Positions 1 through 7,367 of a stretch of 64,000 bases of DNA are shown here, in pieces. A program made the translations under genes and the position numbers. The notes beneath the pieces were generated by a model that was given only the letters and a program-made list of their open reading frames with translations, did no database searches and was not told where the DNA came from. Position 1 is the stretch's first letter; each line of letters starts with the position of its first letter. Origin of the DNA: Brevundimonas sp. (lineage in GTDB: Bacteria; Pseudomonadota; Alphaproteobacteria; Caulobacterales; Caulobacteraceae); contig NZ_JAEMRO010000005.1 of the NCBI RefSeq assembly GCF_016463295.1, positions 1 to 64,000 on the forward strand. Reading direction: 5' to 3'.

Positions 1-299
1 AACTGGCCGACGTCCAGCACCGCCTGCTGGATGCCGCCGCCGAACGGGTCAAGCCGGGCGGACGTCTGGTCTATTGCGTCTGTTCGCTGGAACGCGAGGA
101 GGGCGAAACGCAAGTGATCGCCTTCCTGCGCCGCAACCCGGCCTTCCGCACGACGCCTGCCGTGCCCGCCGACATCGGCGCGCCCGAAGAGGCCCTGACC
201 CCCGAAGGCTGGCTGCGCATCCTGCCGTCCATGTGGGCAGAGAAGGGCGGGCTGGACGGCTTCTTCGTCGCCCGGCTGGAGCGCATTCAAAAGTCTTGA
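1..299 (+). CDS. rsmB: 16S rRNA (cytosine-C5)-methyltransferase RsmB, 3' end only
   Basis: This is the C-terminal part of an open frame that enters from the left edge, in frame from base 3. It contains KPGGRLVYCVCSLEREEGE, which matches the end of the SAM-dependent methyltransferase core of the RsmB/NOL1/NOP2 family: a strand, then a Cys-Ser motif followed by acidic residues. The first Cys of the YCVCS stretch lies where the family has a catalytic-loop cysteine. The remainder, including the NusB-like RNA-binding domain, lies outside the window. RsmB methylates C967 of 16S rRNA in E. coli. A different RsmB/RsmF-family member cannot be excluded from about 98 residues. The gene ends only 30 nt before the next start. 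Confidence 0.75.
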   Translation, partial: LADVQHRLLDAAAERVKPGGRLVYCVCSLEREEGETQVIAFLRRNPAFRTTPAVPADIGAPEEALTPEGWLRILPSMWAEKGGLDGFFVARLERIQKS

Positions 300-301
300 C
301 G

Positions 302-327
302 GATAAATCTACCTATGTAGATTTATC
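302..327. promoter_or_regulatory. Perfect inverted repeat before the PadR-type gene (likely operator)
   Basis: Two 11-base arms, GATAAATCTAC and GTAGATTTATC, are perfect reverse complements separated by CTAT. The right arm ends 2 nt before the ATG at 330. The inner ATCTAC/GTAGAT resembles operators of small winged-helix repressors, so self-regulation by the PadR-like protein is the natural reading. There is no Shine-Dalgarno sequence between the repeat and the ATG, so the transcript may be leaderless or may start inside the repeat. The repeat is seen directly; its role is inferred. Confidence 0.6.
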
Positions 328-329
328 TC

Positions 330-638
330 ATGCCTCGCTCCCGCGCGCCATCTCCTGCCACCCGTCGTCTCCTTCAGGAGCTGGCCAGCCCGTGGGCCTG
401 GCGTCACGGCTATGACCTGGCACGCGTCACCGGGCTGAAGTCCGGAACCCTCTATCCGCTGCTGATCCGATTGAATGCGGACGGCCTGCTGGAGGCGGAG
501 TGGCGGGCATCGGATGAGCCAGGTCGCCCGCCTCGACACGTCTATCGACTGACCCAGAGCGGTCTGCAGTTCGCCCACGCCCTGGCCGAAGAGAGCCCGG
601 ATGCGGCAGTGTCTCCAACGCCGGAAAGCGTACGGTGA
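330..638 (+). CDS. PadR-family winged-helix transcriptional regulator
   Basis: A 102-residue DNA-binding protein. The core GYDLARVTGLKSGTLYPLL followed by LNADGLLEAEW and a wing with PPRHVYRLTQSG is the PadR winged-helix signature: recognition helix with the G-T-L-Y-P-L-L segment, then a beta-hairpin wing. It lacks the long C-terminal dimerisation domain, so it is of the short PadR-s2 type. The stop overlaps the GTG start of the following membrane protein gene (GTGA), so the two are translationally coupled. In such pairs the regulator usually controls the membrane protein. A perfect 11-bp inverted repeat lies immediately upstream and is the probable binding site. The ligand is unknown. Confidence 0.85.
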   Translation: MPRSRAPSPATRRLLQELASPWAWRHGYDLARVTGLKSGTLYPLLIRLNADGLLEAEWRASDEPGRPPRHVYRLTQSGLQFAHALAEESPDAAVSPTPESVR

Positions 639-1813
639 CGCCCCCCCGGTGGCGGTCCATTGCCGGAGGTATCGCTCGTCTCGCTCTTCATCTCATGCCG
701 CCCGGCCAGCGCGATTGGGCCGAGGCGATGGTGCACGAGACCGCGTCCATTGCTGAAGGACCCCGGGCGGTCGCGTTTGCGCTGGGCTGCGTCTGGACCG
801 CCTTGTGTGCTGCGGTCAGGGACCGGGTCGCGTCCCTTATCCAGCGTGCCCGATCTCGCTCACCGTCCGGCAACCCAGGAGACGCCGATATGAACCCGCA
901 ATCCTTCGGCACTGCGTCGCGCGACCCGATCATCGGCATCGCCTGTGCGATCGCCGCCGTCGGTCTGGGCACCGTCTATATGACCCTGGGCGGCGCGCCG
1001 GACCGTCTGATCATCATCAATCTGGCCGCCCTGTTGATCGGGATAGGTCTTTGCCTATGGCTGTCTCAGTCACGGAGCCTGAAGGCAGAGCGGATCGCGC
1101 TGATCGCGCCGCTGCTGGGGACCAGCCTGCTGGCGACAGCGCTGCTGGGCCTTCAGGCCGACGGGTCATCCCGCTGGATCGGTGTCGGCGGACTGATCGT
1201 GCAGCCGAGTCTGCTGTTCGTGCCCCTTCTGGTCATGCTGCACGTCCGAAGTGGCAGCGGGTGGACGGCGGCGGGACTGGCGCTGTCAATCGCGGGCACG
1301 GCGGCCCAGCCCGATCGCGCCATGGCCGGGGTTCTGGTCGGATCGCTGGTCGTCCTTGCGCTGATGCGACGCGAGCGCCGCGACCTGTGGCTGGCCCTCG
1401 GCGCGCTCGTCGGCTTCGTGGTGACGGTCGTCCGTCCTGATCGAGGCGGCATCTCGCCCTTCGTCGACCAGATCCTGTTTTCGTCCTTCGAGGTGCACCC
1501 ACTCGTCGGCACCGGCCTGGCGATAGGGGTTCTGCTGCTGGTCGCCCCGGCGGCGGCTCAGGCGATGCGAGCGGGCGACCGAACGACGGGCCTGGTTTTC
1601 GGATCCATCTGGTCGCTGGTGGTCATCGCCGCGATGATGGGCAACTATCCCACGCCGCTGGTGGGCTATGGCGGCAGCGCCATCATCGGCTATCTGCTGA
1701 GCGTCGTCTTCATGAGGCCGGCGGCACCAGTCCAAACGGGTCGGGCGGCATCGATCGGGACAGCCTCTAGCGATAGCGAGGCCGACGCCCCCAGGATGAT
1801 GCCTGCCGCCTGA
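635..1813 (+). CDS. Polytopic membrane protein resembling a degenerate FtsW/RodA (SEDS) protein
   Basis: A 392-residue protein with a GTG start inside the PadR stop. Residues 1-85 are soluble and include MPPGQRDWAEAM and AFALGCVWTAL, similar to the prefix of other PadR-partner membrane proteins. About ten hydrophobic helices follow. Three blocks resemble SEDS glycosyltransferases: SRWIGVGGLIVQPS (compare the RodA pattern R-W-x-x-x-G-x-x-x-x-Q-P-S), AAQPDRAMAG (compare AAQPDLGT) and PLVGYGGSAII near the C-terminus (compare PLVSYGGSAL). The long extracellular region carrying LPExHTDFIFA, which holds the catalytic Asp of FtsW/RodA, is missing, and the protein is shorter than a usual SEDS protein plus prefix. 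It is therefore probably not an active peptidoglycan polymerase. Function unknown. Confidence 0.6.
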   Translation: MTPPRWRSIAGGIARLALHLMPPGQRDWAEAMVHETASIAEGPRAVAFALGCVWTALCAAVRDRVASLIQRARSRSPSGNPGDADMNPQSFGTASRDPIIGIACAIAAVGLGTVYMTLGGAPDRLIIINLAALLIGIGLCLWLSQSRSLKAERIALIAPLLGTSLLATALLGLQADGSSRWIGVGGLIVQPSLLFVPLLVMLHVRSGSGWTAAGLALSIAGTAAQPDRAMAGVLVGSLVVLALMRRERRDLWLALGALVGFVVTVVRPDRGGISPFVDQILFSSFEVHPLVGTGLAIGVLLLVAPAAAQAMRAGDRTTGLVFGSIWSLVVIAAMMGNYPTPLVGYGGSAIIGYLLSVVFMRPAAPVQTGRAASIGTASSDSEADAPRMMPAA

Positions 1814-1826
1814 GCGACCGGCGGCC

Positions 1827-2882
1827 TCACCCCCGCCAGAATCCAACGATCTTCTTCACCTCATCCACCACCGGATCGGCGATGGCGGAGGCGCGTTCGG
1901 CACCGTCTTTCAGAATCCGATCGATCTCGGCGGGGTCGGCCATCAGGCGGCGCATTTCGGCGGTGACGGGAGCCATGGCCTCGACGGCCCGTTCGGCCAG
2001 GGCGGGCTTGAAGGCCCCGAAACCCTGACCGGCGTACCGGGCCAGAACCTGTTCGCGGGTCAGGTCGGCCAGGGCCGCATAGATGGTGACCAGGTTCTTC
2101 GCCTCGGGCCGGTCGTTCAGCCCCTCCAGGGTGTCCGGCAGGACATCGGCGTCGGAGCGGGCCTTGCGGATCTTGGCTACGATGGTGTCGGCGTCGTCGG
2201 TCAGGTTGATGCGCGACTGGTCTGACGGGTCGGACTTGCTCATCTTGGCCGAGCCGTCGCGCAGGGACATGACCCGCGGCGCAGGCCCTTGGGTCAGGGG
2301 TTCGGGCAAGGGGAAGAAGCCGGGCACGCCGAAGTCGTTGTTGAACTTCTGGGCGATGTCGCGGGTCAGTTCCAGATGCTGTTTCTGGTCCTCGCCAGTC
2401 GGCACCTCGGTGGCCTTGTACAGCAGGATGTCGGCCGCCTGGAGCACCGGGTAGGTGTAGAGGCCGACCGAGGACCGCTCCTTGTGCTTGCCCGACTTCT
2501 CCTTGAACTGGGTCATCCGGTCCAGCCAGCCGAGGCGGGCGACGCAGTTGAACACCCAGGCCAGGTCCGCATGGGCGCGCACGGCCGACTGCGGGAAGAT
2601 GATCGAGCGAGCGGGATCGAGGCCGCTGGCCAGATAGGCGGCGGCGATCTCTCGCGTCTGGTCGGCCAGTTTGGCCGGTTCCTGCCAGACGGTGATCGCG
2701 TGCATATCGGCCACGAACAGGAAGCAGGGCGCGCCCTGATCCTGGAGCTCGGTGAACCGCTTCAACGCCCCCAGATAGTTGCCCAGATGCAGGGCACCGG
2801 AGGCCTGGATGCCGGACAGGATGCGGCGAGGGCCTTGATAGGCTGATGCGGTTGGAGCGGTGGTCGGGGCGGTGTCGGTCAT
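1827..2882 (-). CDS. trpS: Tryptophan--tRNA ligase
   Basis: A 351-residue class I aminoacyl-tRNA synthetase that charges tRNA-Trp in the cytoplasm. The HIGH-type motif is HLGN at residues 32-35 and the KMSKS loop is intact at about 213-217. [15 protein letters not shown] and [13 protein letters not shown] are typical of bacterial TrpRS. The ATG at 2882 is chosen because GAGG lies 5 nt upstream; a longer in-frame start at 2918 would add 12 unlikely residues. It is the last gene of the minus-strand mutS-glnD-murJ-trpS group, 45 nt after the murJ stop. It ends 13 nt from the convergent membrane protein gene, with no obvious terminator between. Confidence 0.97.
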   Translation of the reverse strand: MTDTAPTTAPTASAYQGPRRILSGIQASGALHLGNYLGALKRFTELQDQGAPCFLFVADMHAITVWQEPAKLADQTREIAAAYLASGLDPARSIIFPQSAVRAHADLAWVFNCVARLGWLDRMTQFKEKSGKHKERSSVGLYTYPVLQAADILLYKATEVPTGEDQKQHLELTRDIAQKFNNDFGVPGFFPLPEPLTQGPAPRVMSLRDGSAKMSKSDPSDQSRINLTDDADTIVAKIRKARSDADVLPDTLEGLNDRPEAKNLVTIYAALADLTREQVLARYAGQGFGAFKPALAERAVEAMAPVTAEMRRLMADPAEIDRILKDGAERASAIADPVVDEVKKIVGFWRG

Positions 2883-2927
2883 GGCCTCGCGCTTATCGCC
2901 TCGTGCCATGGACGGCAAGGCAAAGAC

Positions 2928-4655
2928 CTAGCGGCTTCGTCGCAGCAGACCGCGCACCTCGGCGACCGTGACGGCACGCGTGAGGAAGGCGAGGGCCAGA
3001 TAGGTCAGACCGCCGACCGCCGTGACCAGCAGCAAGGCGACCTCCTTGGCTCCGACGCTCAGGTTCAACGCCGACAGGCCTTGCGCGACGGGCGCTTCGA
3101 TCATCGGTCGCGCCGAGGTCGCCATGGCCACGACGACGGCCAGACCAGCAGCCGCCAGCCCGATCCGCACGAGCCGCGACAGGGCCTGCGCACTGGGCCG
3201 ATAGAGACCCCGACGCCACAGGGTGCCGCCCAGCAGCAGCACATTGGCCCAGGCGGCGCCCGACACCGCCGCCGCGATCCCGGCGATGCCCCAGCCCAGC
3301 TGGAACAGGCCGATGGCCAGCACAGCATTCACCACGACCGAGACCAGGGCATATTTCATCGGCGTGCGCGTATCGCCCCGCGCGAAGAAGGCCGGGGCCA
3401 GGATGCGGATCAGCACGAAGGCCGGTACACCCCAGCCGAACTGGAACAGGGCATGCGCCGTGTTGATAGCGTCGACCTGCAGAAAGGCCCCGCGCGTGAA
3501 CAGGGCATCGATCAGGAAATAGGGCATGGCCATAAGGGCCGCCGCCGCAGGTAACGTCAGCGCCATCGATAAGGTCAGGGCCTCGTCCATCGAGGCCTGC
3601 TGCTGGCCCAGATCCTGTGACGCCACGGCCCGGGACAGGCGCGGCAAAAGGGCGATGCCGATGGCCACCCCGACCAATCCCAGAGGCAGCTGATACAGGC
3701 GATCCGCCGTGGCCAGCCAGGTCCGACCGCCCGCGATGAAGCTGGACAGATTGCCCGAGATGAAGACGTTGATCTGGGTCGCGGAATTACCGATGGCGGC
3801 GGGCACGGCGGTGATGATGATGGCCTTCACCGGCGGGGTCAGGCGCGGCAGGCTCAGGCGGATGTCGGCCCCGGCCTTGCGCGCCGCCCACCAGCAGACG
3901 CCGGCCTGCGAAATCCCGGCGGCCAGCACGGCCCAGGAGGCGGCATAGGCGGCCCCGATCTGGTCGCCCTGGGCCGGAATGACGGCGGCCAGCATGATCA
4001 GGTTCAGCAGGATCGGATAGGCCCCCGAGACGATGAACCGGCCCCGCGCGTTCAGCACGCCGGACAACAAGGCTGCGATGGCCATGCAAGGCAGATAGGG
4101 CATGGTGATCTGGGTCAGGATCACCGCCAGCTTGAACCGGGCCGGATCGTCGAGAAAGCCGACGTTGATGACGGTCATCAGCCACGGCATCGTCAGCTGG
4201 GCGACGACGGTCAGGATGACGGTGGCGAAGGCGACGGCGGCCAGGGCATCGGTGGCCACCTTGTCGGCGACGGCCTCGCCCTCGGTCTCCAGAGTCTTGG
4301 CATAGGCGGGCACGAAGGCGGCGGCGAAAGCCCCCTCGGCGAAGATGCGCCGGAACAGGTTGGGGAAGTTCAGGGCGGTGTTGTAGGCATCGGCCGCCGG
4401 TCCCGCCGAGGCCCCCAGCGCCGCCGAGATGACCACGTCGCGTGCGAAACCGGCGAACCGGCTGACCAGGGTCAGGCCGCTGAAGATGGCCGACGACCGC
4501 ATCATGCCGCCGCCCTTGCCGGACGTCGGCCCCGAGGCGGGCGGTTGGACCAACGGCTCCGTCGTGGCCGAGGCCGTGGGCACGGCAGCGGCGGGCTCGA
4601 TCGGCTCGGAGGCGTTGCTGGAAGCCGTCGGCTTGTCGGTCGGGGTCAAGGCCAT
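2928..4655 (-). CDS. murJ: Lipid II flippase MurJ (MviN family)
   Basis: A 575-residue inner-membrane protein of the MVF/MATE-like superfamily that moves lipid II across the membrane during peptidoglycan synthesis. From about residue 51 it has the family start: MMRSSAIFSGLTLVSRFAGF followed by the LFRRIFAEGAFAAAFVPAY block, the most conserved MviN feature. About fourteen hydrophobic helices follow. The first 50 residues are a low-complexity Pro/Ala/Ser/Thr tail not expected in the family, so the true start may be the ATG pair near 4505; neither site has a clear ribosome-binding site. It lies 27 nt after the glnD stop in the same orientation. Confidence 0.96.
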   Translation of the reverse strand: MALTPTDKPTASSNASEPIEPAAAVPTASATTEPLVQPPASGPTSGKGGGMMRSSAIFSGLTLVSRFAGFARDVVISAALGASAGPAADAYNTALNFPNLFRRIFAEGAFAAAFVPAYAKTLETEGEAVADKVATDALAAVAFATVILTVVAQLTMPWLMTVINVGFLDDPARFKLAVILTQITMPYLPCMAIAALLSGVLNARGRFIVSGAYPILLNLIMLAAVIPAQGDQIGAAYAASWAVLAAGISQAGVCWWAARKAGADIRLSLPRLTPPVKAIIITAVPAAIGNSATQINVFISGNLSSFIAGGRTWLATADRLYQLPLGLVGVAIGIALLPRLSRAVASQDLGQQQASMDEALTLSMALTLPAAAALMAMPYFLIDALFTRGAFLQVDAINTAHALFQFGWGVPAFVLIRILAPAFFARGDTRTPMKYALVSVVVNAVLAIGLFQLGWGIAGIAAAVSGAAWANVLLLGGTLWRRGLYRPSAQALSRLVRIGLAAAGLAVVVAMATSARPMIEAPVAQGLSALNLSVGAKEVALLLVTAVGGLTYLALAFLTRAVTVAEVRGLLRRSR

Positions 4656-4682
4656 GGTCCGGTGGAGGATATCAGGCGCGGT

Positions 4683-7367
4683 TTAGACCGCTTCCGGCGG
4701 GCGCGATACGGGCATTGATTTGCGCTCTCGCCCCAGATCGGAGACGTCGCGCACGCTGGCGCGGACGGGGGCGGACTGGCGTGGGCCCGGCTCGGCCTGT
4801 CGATCCAGTACGAGCTCGAGATCGCGCCGCAGGGCATCCAGCGCCTTGCCGGGCTTTGGCGTCCGGCCCTTCGCGTCCGTGACGTAGAAACTGTCCACCG
4901 CCCGCTCGCCGAAACCGGCGATATGAGCCGAGCGGATCGACAGGCGATGGTCGGCCAAGGTGCGGGCCAGATCGGCCAGCAGGCCGGGGCGGTCGGCCCC
5001 GGACACCTCTACCACCGCTGCGCCCGGCGTCTGGTCCAGATCGATGATGACGGTGGGGCGCACGTCGAAGGCGGCCCGGCGAGGGTTGGGTGCGGAAGTG
5101 GGCAGGTTTGCGGCACGGCTCTTGCCCCGCGCGGCGGCTTCCAGGGTTGCGATCAGCCGCGTGAGACGACGCGGCTCGGCCTGGCCATAGGGGGCACCTG
5201 CCCCGTCCTGAAGCTCGAACACGTCCAGCGCCATACCGTCCGCAGCGGTGGCCACCCGGGCCCCGACGACGTCCGCCCCCGCCTCGGCCAGGGCCCGCGC
5301 CAGATCGACGAACAGGCCGGGCCGGTCGCGCGCGGCCACCGCCACCCGCGTCGCGGCGCTGGCGGTTTCGGAATCGGTCGTCGTCAGCACCTGCGCCGAT
5401 GCGCCCTTGTCCAGGGCCTCGGCCACCAGCTCGGGATGGTCATCCAGAGGCTCGGCCCCCGTCACCGTCTCTCCCCGGAACACTGCCTCCGTCCGCTGAT
5501 AAAGGTCGCGGATCAGCTGGCCCTTCCAGCCGTTCCAGACGCCCGGTCCGACGGCGCGGATGTCGGCCACGGTCAGCACCAGCAGTGTCCGCAGCCGTTC
5601 CGGATCGCCGACCAGATCGGCAAAGGCCCGCACCGTCGCCGGGTCCGAGACGTCGCGTTTCTGGGCATAATCACTGAGAGCCAGATGGTTCAGGACCAGC
5701 CAGACCACGAACTCGGTCCGGCGCGGGTCCAGCCCCAGCCGGTAGCAGGCCCGGCGCGCGGCGATGGCTCCGTCCTCCAGCTGGCCCCTATCGCCGCCCT
5801 TACCCACGTCATGCAGCAACATGGCCAGCATCAGGGCCTCGAAGTCGTCGATGCGGTGGACGATCTCGGTCGCGGTCGGATGGTCGGCCTTCAGCTTGCC
5901 ACGCCAGATGTCGTTGATGATGCCGATGGCCTGGAGCGTGTGCTCGTCGACCGTATAGGCGTGGTACATGTTGAACTGGGTCTGACCGACGATCCGCCCC
6001 CATTCCGGCAGGAACCGGCCCAGCAGGCCCGTCTCGTTCATCAGGGTCAGGACGCGATATGGCCTTTGACCCTGCGCCAGGATGTCGAGGAAGGCCCGCG
6101 TCGCCTCCGGGTCCCGTCGCAGCGACGGGGTGACCAGCGACAGGGAGCGCGTCACCGCGGAAAAGGCATCGGGGTGCAGGTCCAGATCATGCTGGTCCGC
6201 CACCCGGAACAGATAGAGCAGCTTCTCCGGGGTCTGGGCGAAGACGTCCGCCCCCGTGACCGACAGCCGGCCCGCATCCTCGATGAAACCCTCCACGCCC
6301 AGCTTTCGCCTGCGGCCGGGGATCAGGCGCGACAGGCTCATCGTCCGCTTCTGGTGCCGGGCCTCCAGCTTGGCCGACATGGCCCGGGTCAGAGCCCCGA
6401 CATCGCGCGCGACCAGAAAGTAGCGCCGCATGAACCGCTCCACCGCCGGCTCGTCCCCCCGCCCGTGCCAGCCCATGCGGCGAGCGATCTCGGGCTGGAG
6501 GTCGAAGGTCAGCTTCTCTTCGGCCCGTCCCGCCACCCGGTGCAGATGCGCCCGCGTGCGCCACAGGAAGTCGAACGCCTCCTCGAACGTCCGCCGCTCT
6601 CGCGCCGTCAGCAGGTCATCGAGAACGCGCGCGCCCAGCGGGCTTTCAGGAGCCAGCGAACGGGCGATCCAGAACAGGGTGTTGAGGTCGCGCAGGCCGC
6701 CCTTGCCGTCCTTGACGTTCGGCTCGACGCGATAGCGGACGGCACCGGTCTTCTGGTGGCGGACGTCGCGCTCCTCCAGCTTGGCGGCGATGAAGGCACG
6801 AGGGTCGGCCTTTTCGACCAGAGCCCGGAATTTCTGCTCGAACTCCTCGGCCAGGGCCACATCCCCGGCCAGATAGCGCGCTTCCAGCAGGGTGGTGCGG
6901 ATGGTCATGTCGGTCCTTGCCAAGGCCAGGCATTCATCCAACGACCGCGCGGACTGACCCACCTTCAACCCCAGATCCCACAGGACATGGAGCATGAACT
7001 CGATCACCTGCTCGGTGCGCGGACTGGACTTCCAGGGCCGCAGGAACAGCAGGTCCAGGTCCGAATAGGGGGCCAGAACGCCGCGTCCGTAGCCCCCGAC
7101 CGTGATCAGGCTCAGACGTTCGGCCGCCGTCGGATTGTGCGCGGGATAGAGGGTCTCCGTCGTCACCCGCCACAGCGCCGTCAGCAGGTCGTCAGCGGCG
7201 GCGCAATACAGCCGGGCCACTTCGACGCCTTCGCCGCCTGCTTCCAGACGCCGTCCTGCGCGAGCACGCGCGGCCTCCCAGGTTTCTCGCAGGATGGCAG
7301 CGACGGCGGTCGGGCCACTTGAAGAAGCGGCCGCCTCGACAAGTCGCGCATCGAGGGCGTCTATCAC
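4683..7367 (-). CDS. glnD: Bifunctional PII uridylyltransferase / uridylyl-removing enzyme
   Basis: An 894-residue nitrogen sensor that uridylylates PII when glutamine is low and removes UMP when it is high. Domain order is complete: nucleotidyltransferase with GGYGRG at 91-96 and the metal-binding YSDLDLLFL (D103, D105); a PII-UTase linker domain; an HD phosphohydrolase domain with LLHDVGKG; and two ACT domains near the C-terminus (VAARDRPGLFVDLARAL and VSGADRPGLLADLARTL) that bind glutamine. The start is GTG and overlaps the mutS stop by 4 nt (GTGA), so translation is coupled to mutS. The mutS-glnD adjacency is common in alphaproteobacteria. The C-terminal tail of about 50 residues after the last ACT domain is variable. 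Confidence 0.97.
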   Translation of the reverse strand: MIDALDARLVEAAASSSGPTAVAAILRETWEAARARAGRRLEAGGEGVEVARLYCAAADDLLTALWRVTTETLYPAHNPTAAERLSLITVGGYGRGVLAPYSDLDLLFLRPWKSSPRTEQVIEFMLHVLWDLGLKVGQSARSLDECLALARTDMTIRTTLLEARYLAGDVALAEEFEQKFRALVEKADPRAFIAAKLEERDVRHQKTGAVRYRVEPNVKDGKGGLRDLNTLFWIARSLAPESPLGARVLDDLLTARERRTFEEAFDFLWRTRAHLHRVAGRAEEKLTFDLQPEIARRMGWHGRGDEPAVERFMRRYFLVARDVGALTRAMSAKLEARHQKRTMSLSRLIPGRRRKLGVEGFIEDAGRLSVTGADVFAQTPEKLLYLFRVADQHDLDLHPDAFSAVTRSLSLVTPSLRRDPEATRAFLDILAQGQRPYRVLTLMNETGLLGRFLPEWGRIVGQTQFNMYHAYTVDEHTLQAIGIINDIWRGKLKADHPTATEIVHRIDDFEALMLAMLLHDVGKGGDRGQLEDGAIAARRACYRLGLDPRRTEFVVWLVLNHLALSDYAQKRDVSDPATVRAFADLVGDPERLRTLLVLTVADIRAVGPGVWNGWKGQLIRDLYQRTEAVFRGETVTGAEPLDDHPELVAEALDKGASAQVLTTTDSETASAATRVAVAARDRPGLFVDLARALAEAGADVVGARVATAADGMALDVFELQDGAGAPYGQAEPRRLTRLIATLEAAARGKSRAANLPTSAPNPRRAAFDVRPTVIIDLDQTPGAAVVEVSGADRPGLLADLARTLADHRLSIRSAHIAGFGERAVDSFYVTDAKGRTPKPGKALDALRRDLELVLDRQAEPGPRQSAPVRASVRDVSDLGRERKSMPVSRPPEAV

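Noticed and set aside
4923-7322. Long plus-strand open frame of 799 codons
   Set aside because: It is antisense to glnD, is low-complexity Gly/Gln/Arg/His-rich with no domain, and reflects high GC. Similar antisense frames at 28765-30576, 45722-47533, 54934-56208, 58480-60426 and 17468-18961 were dropped for the same reason.
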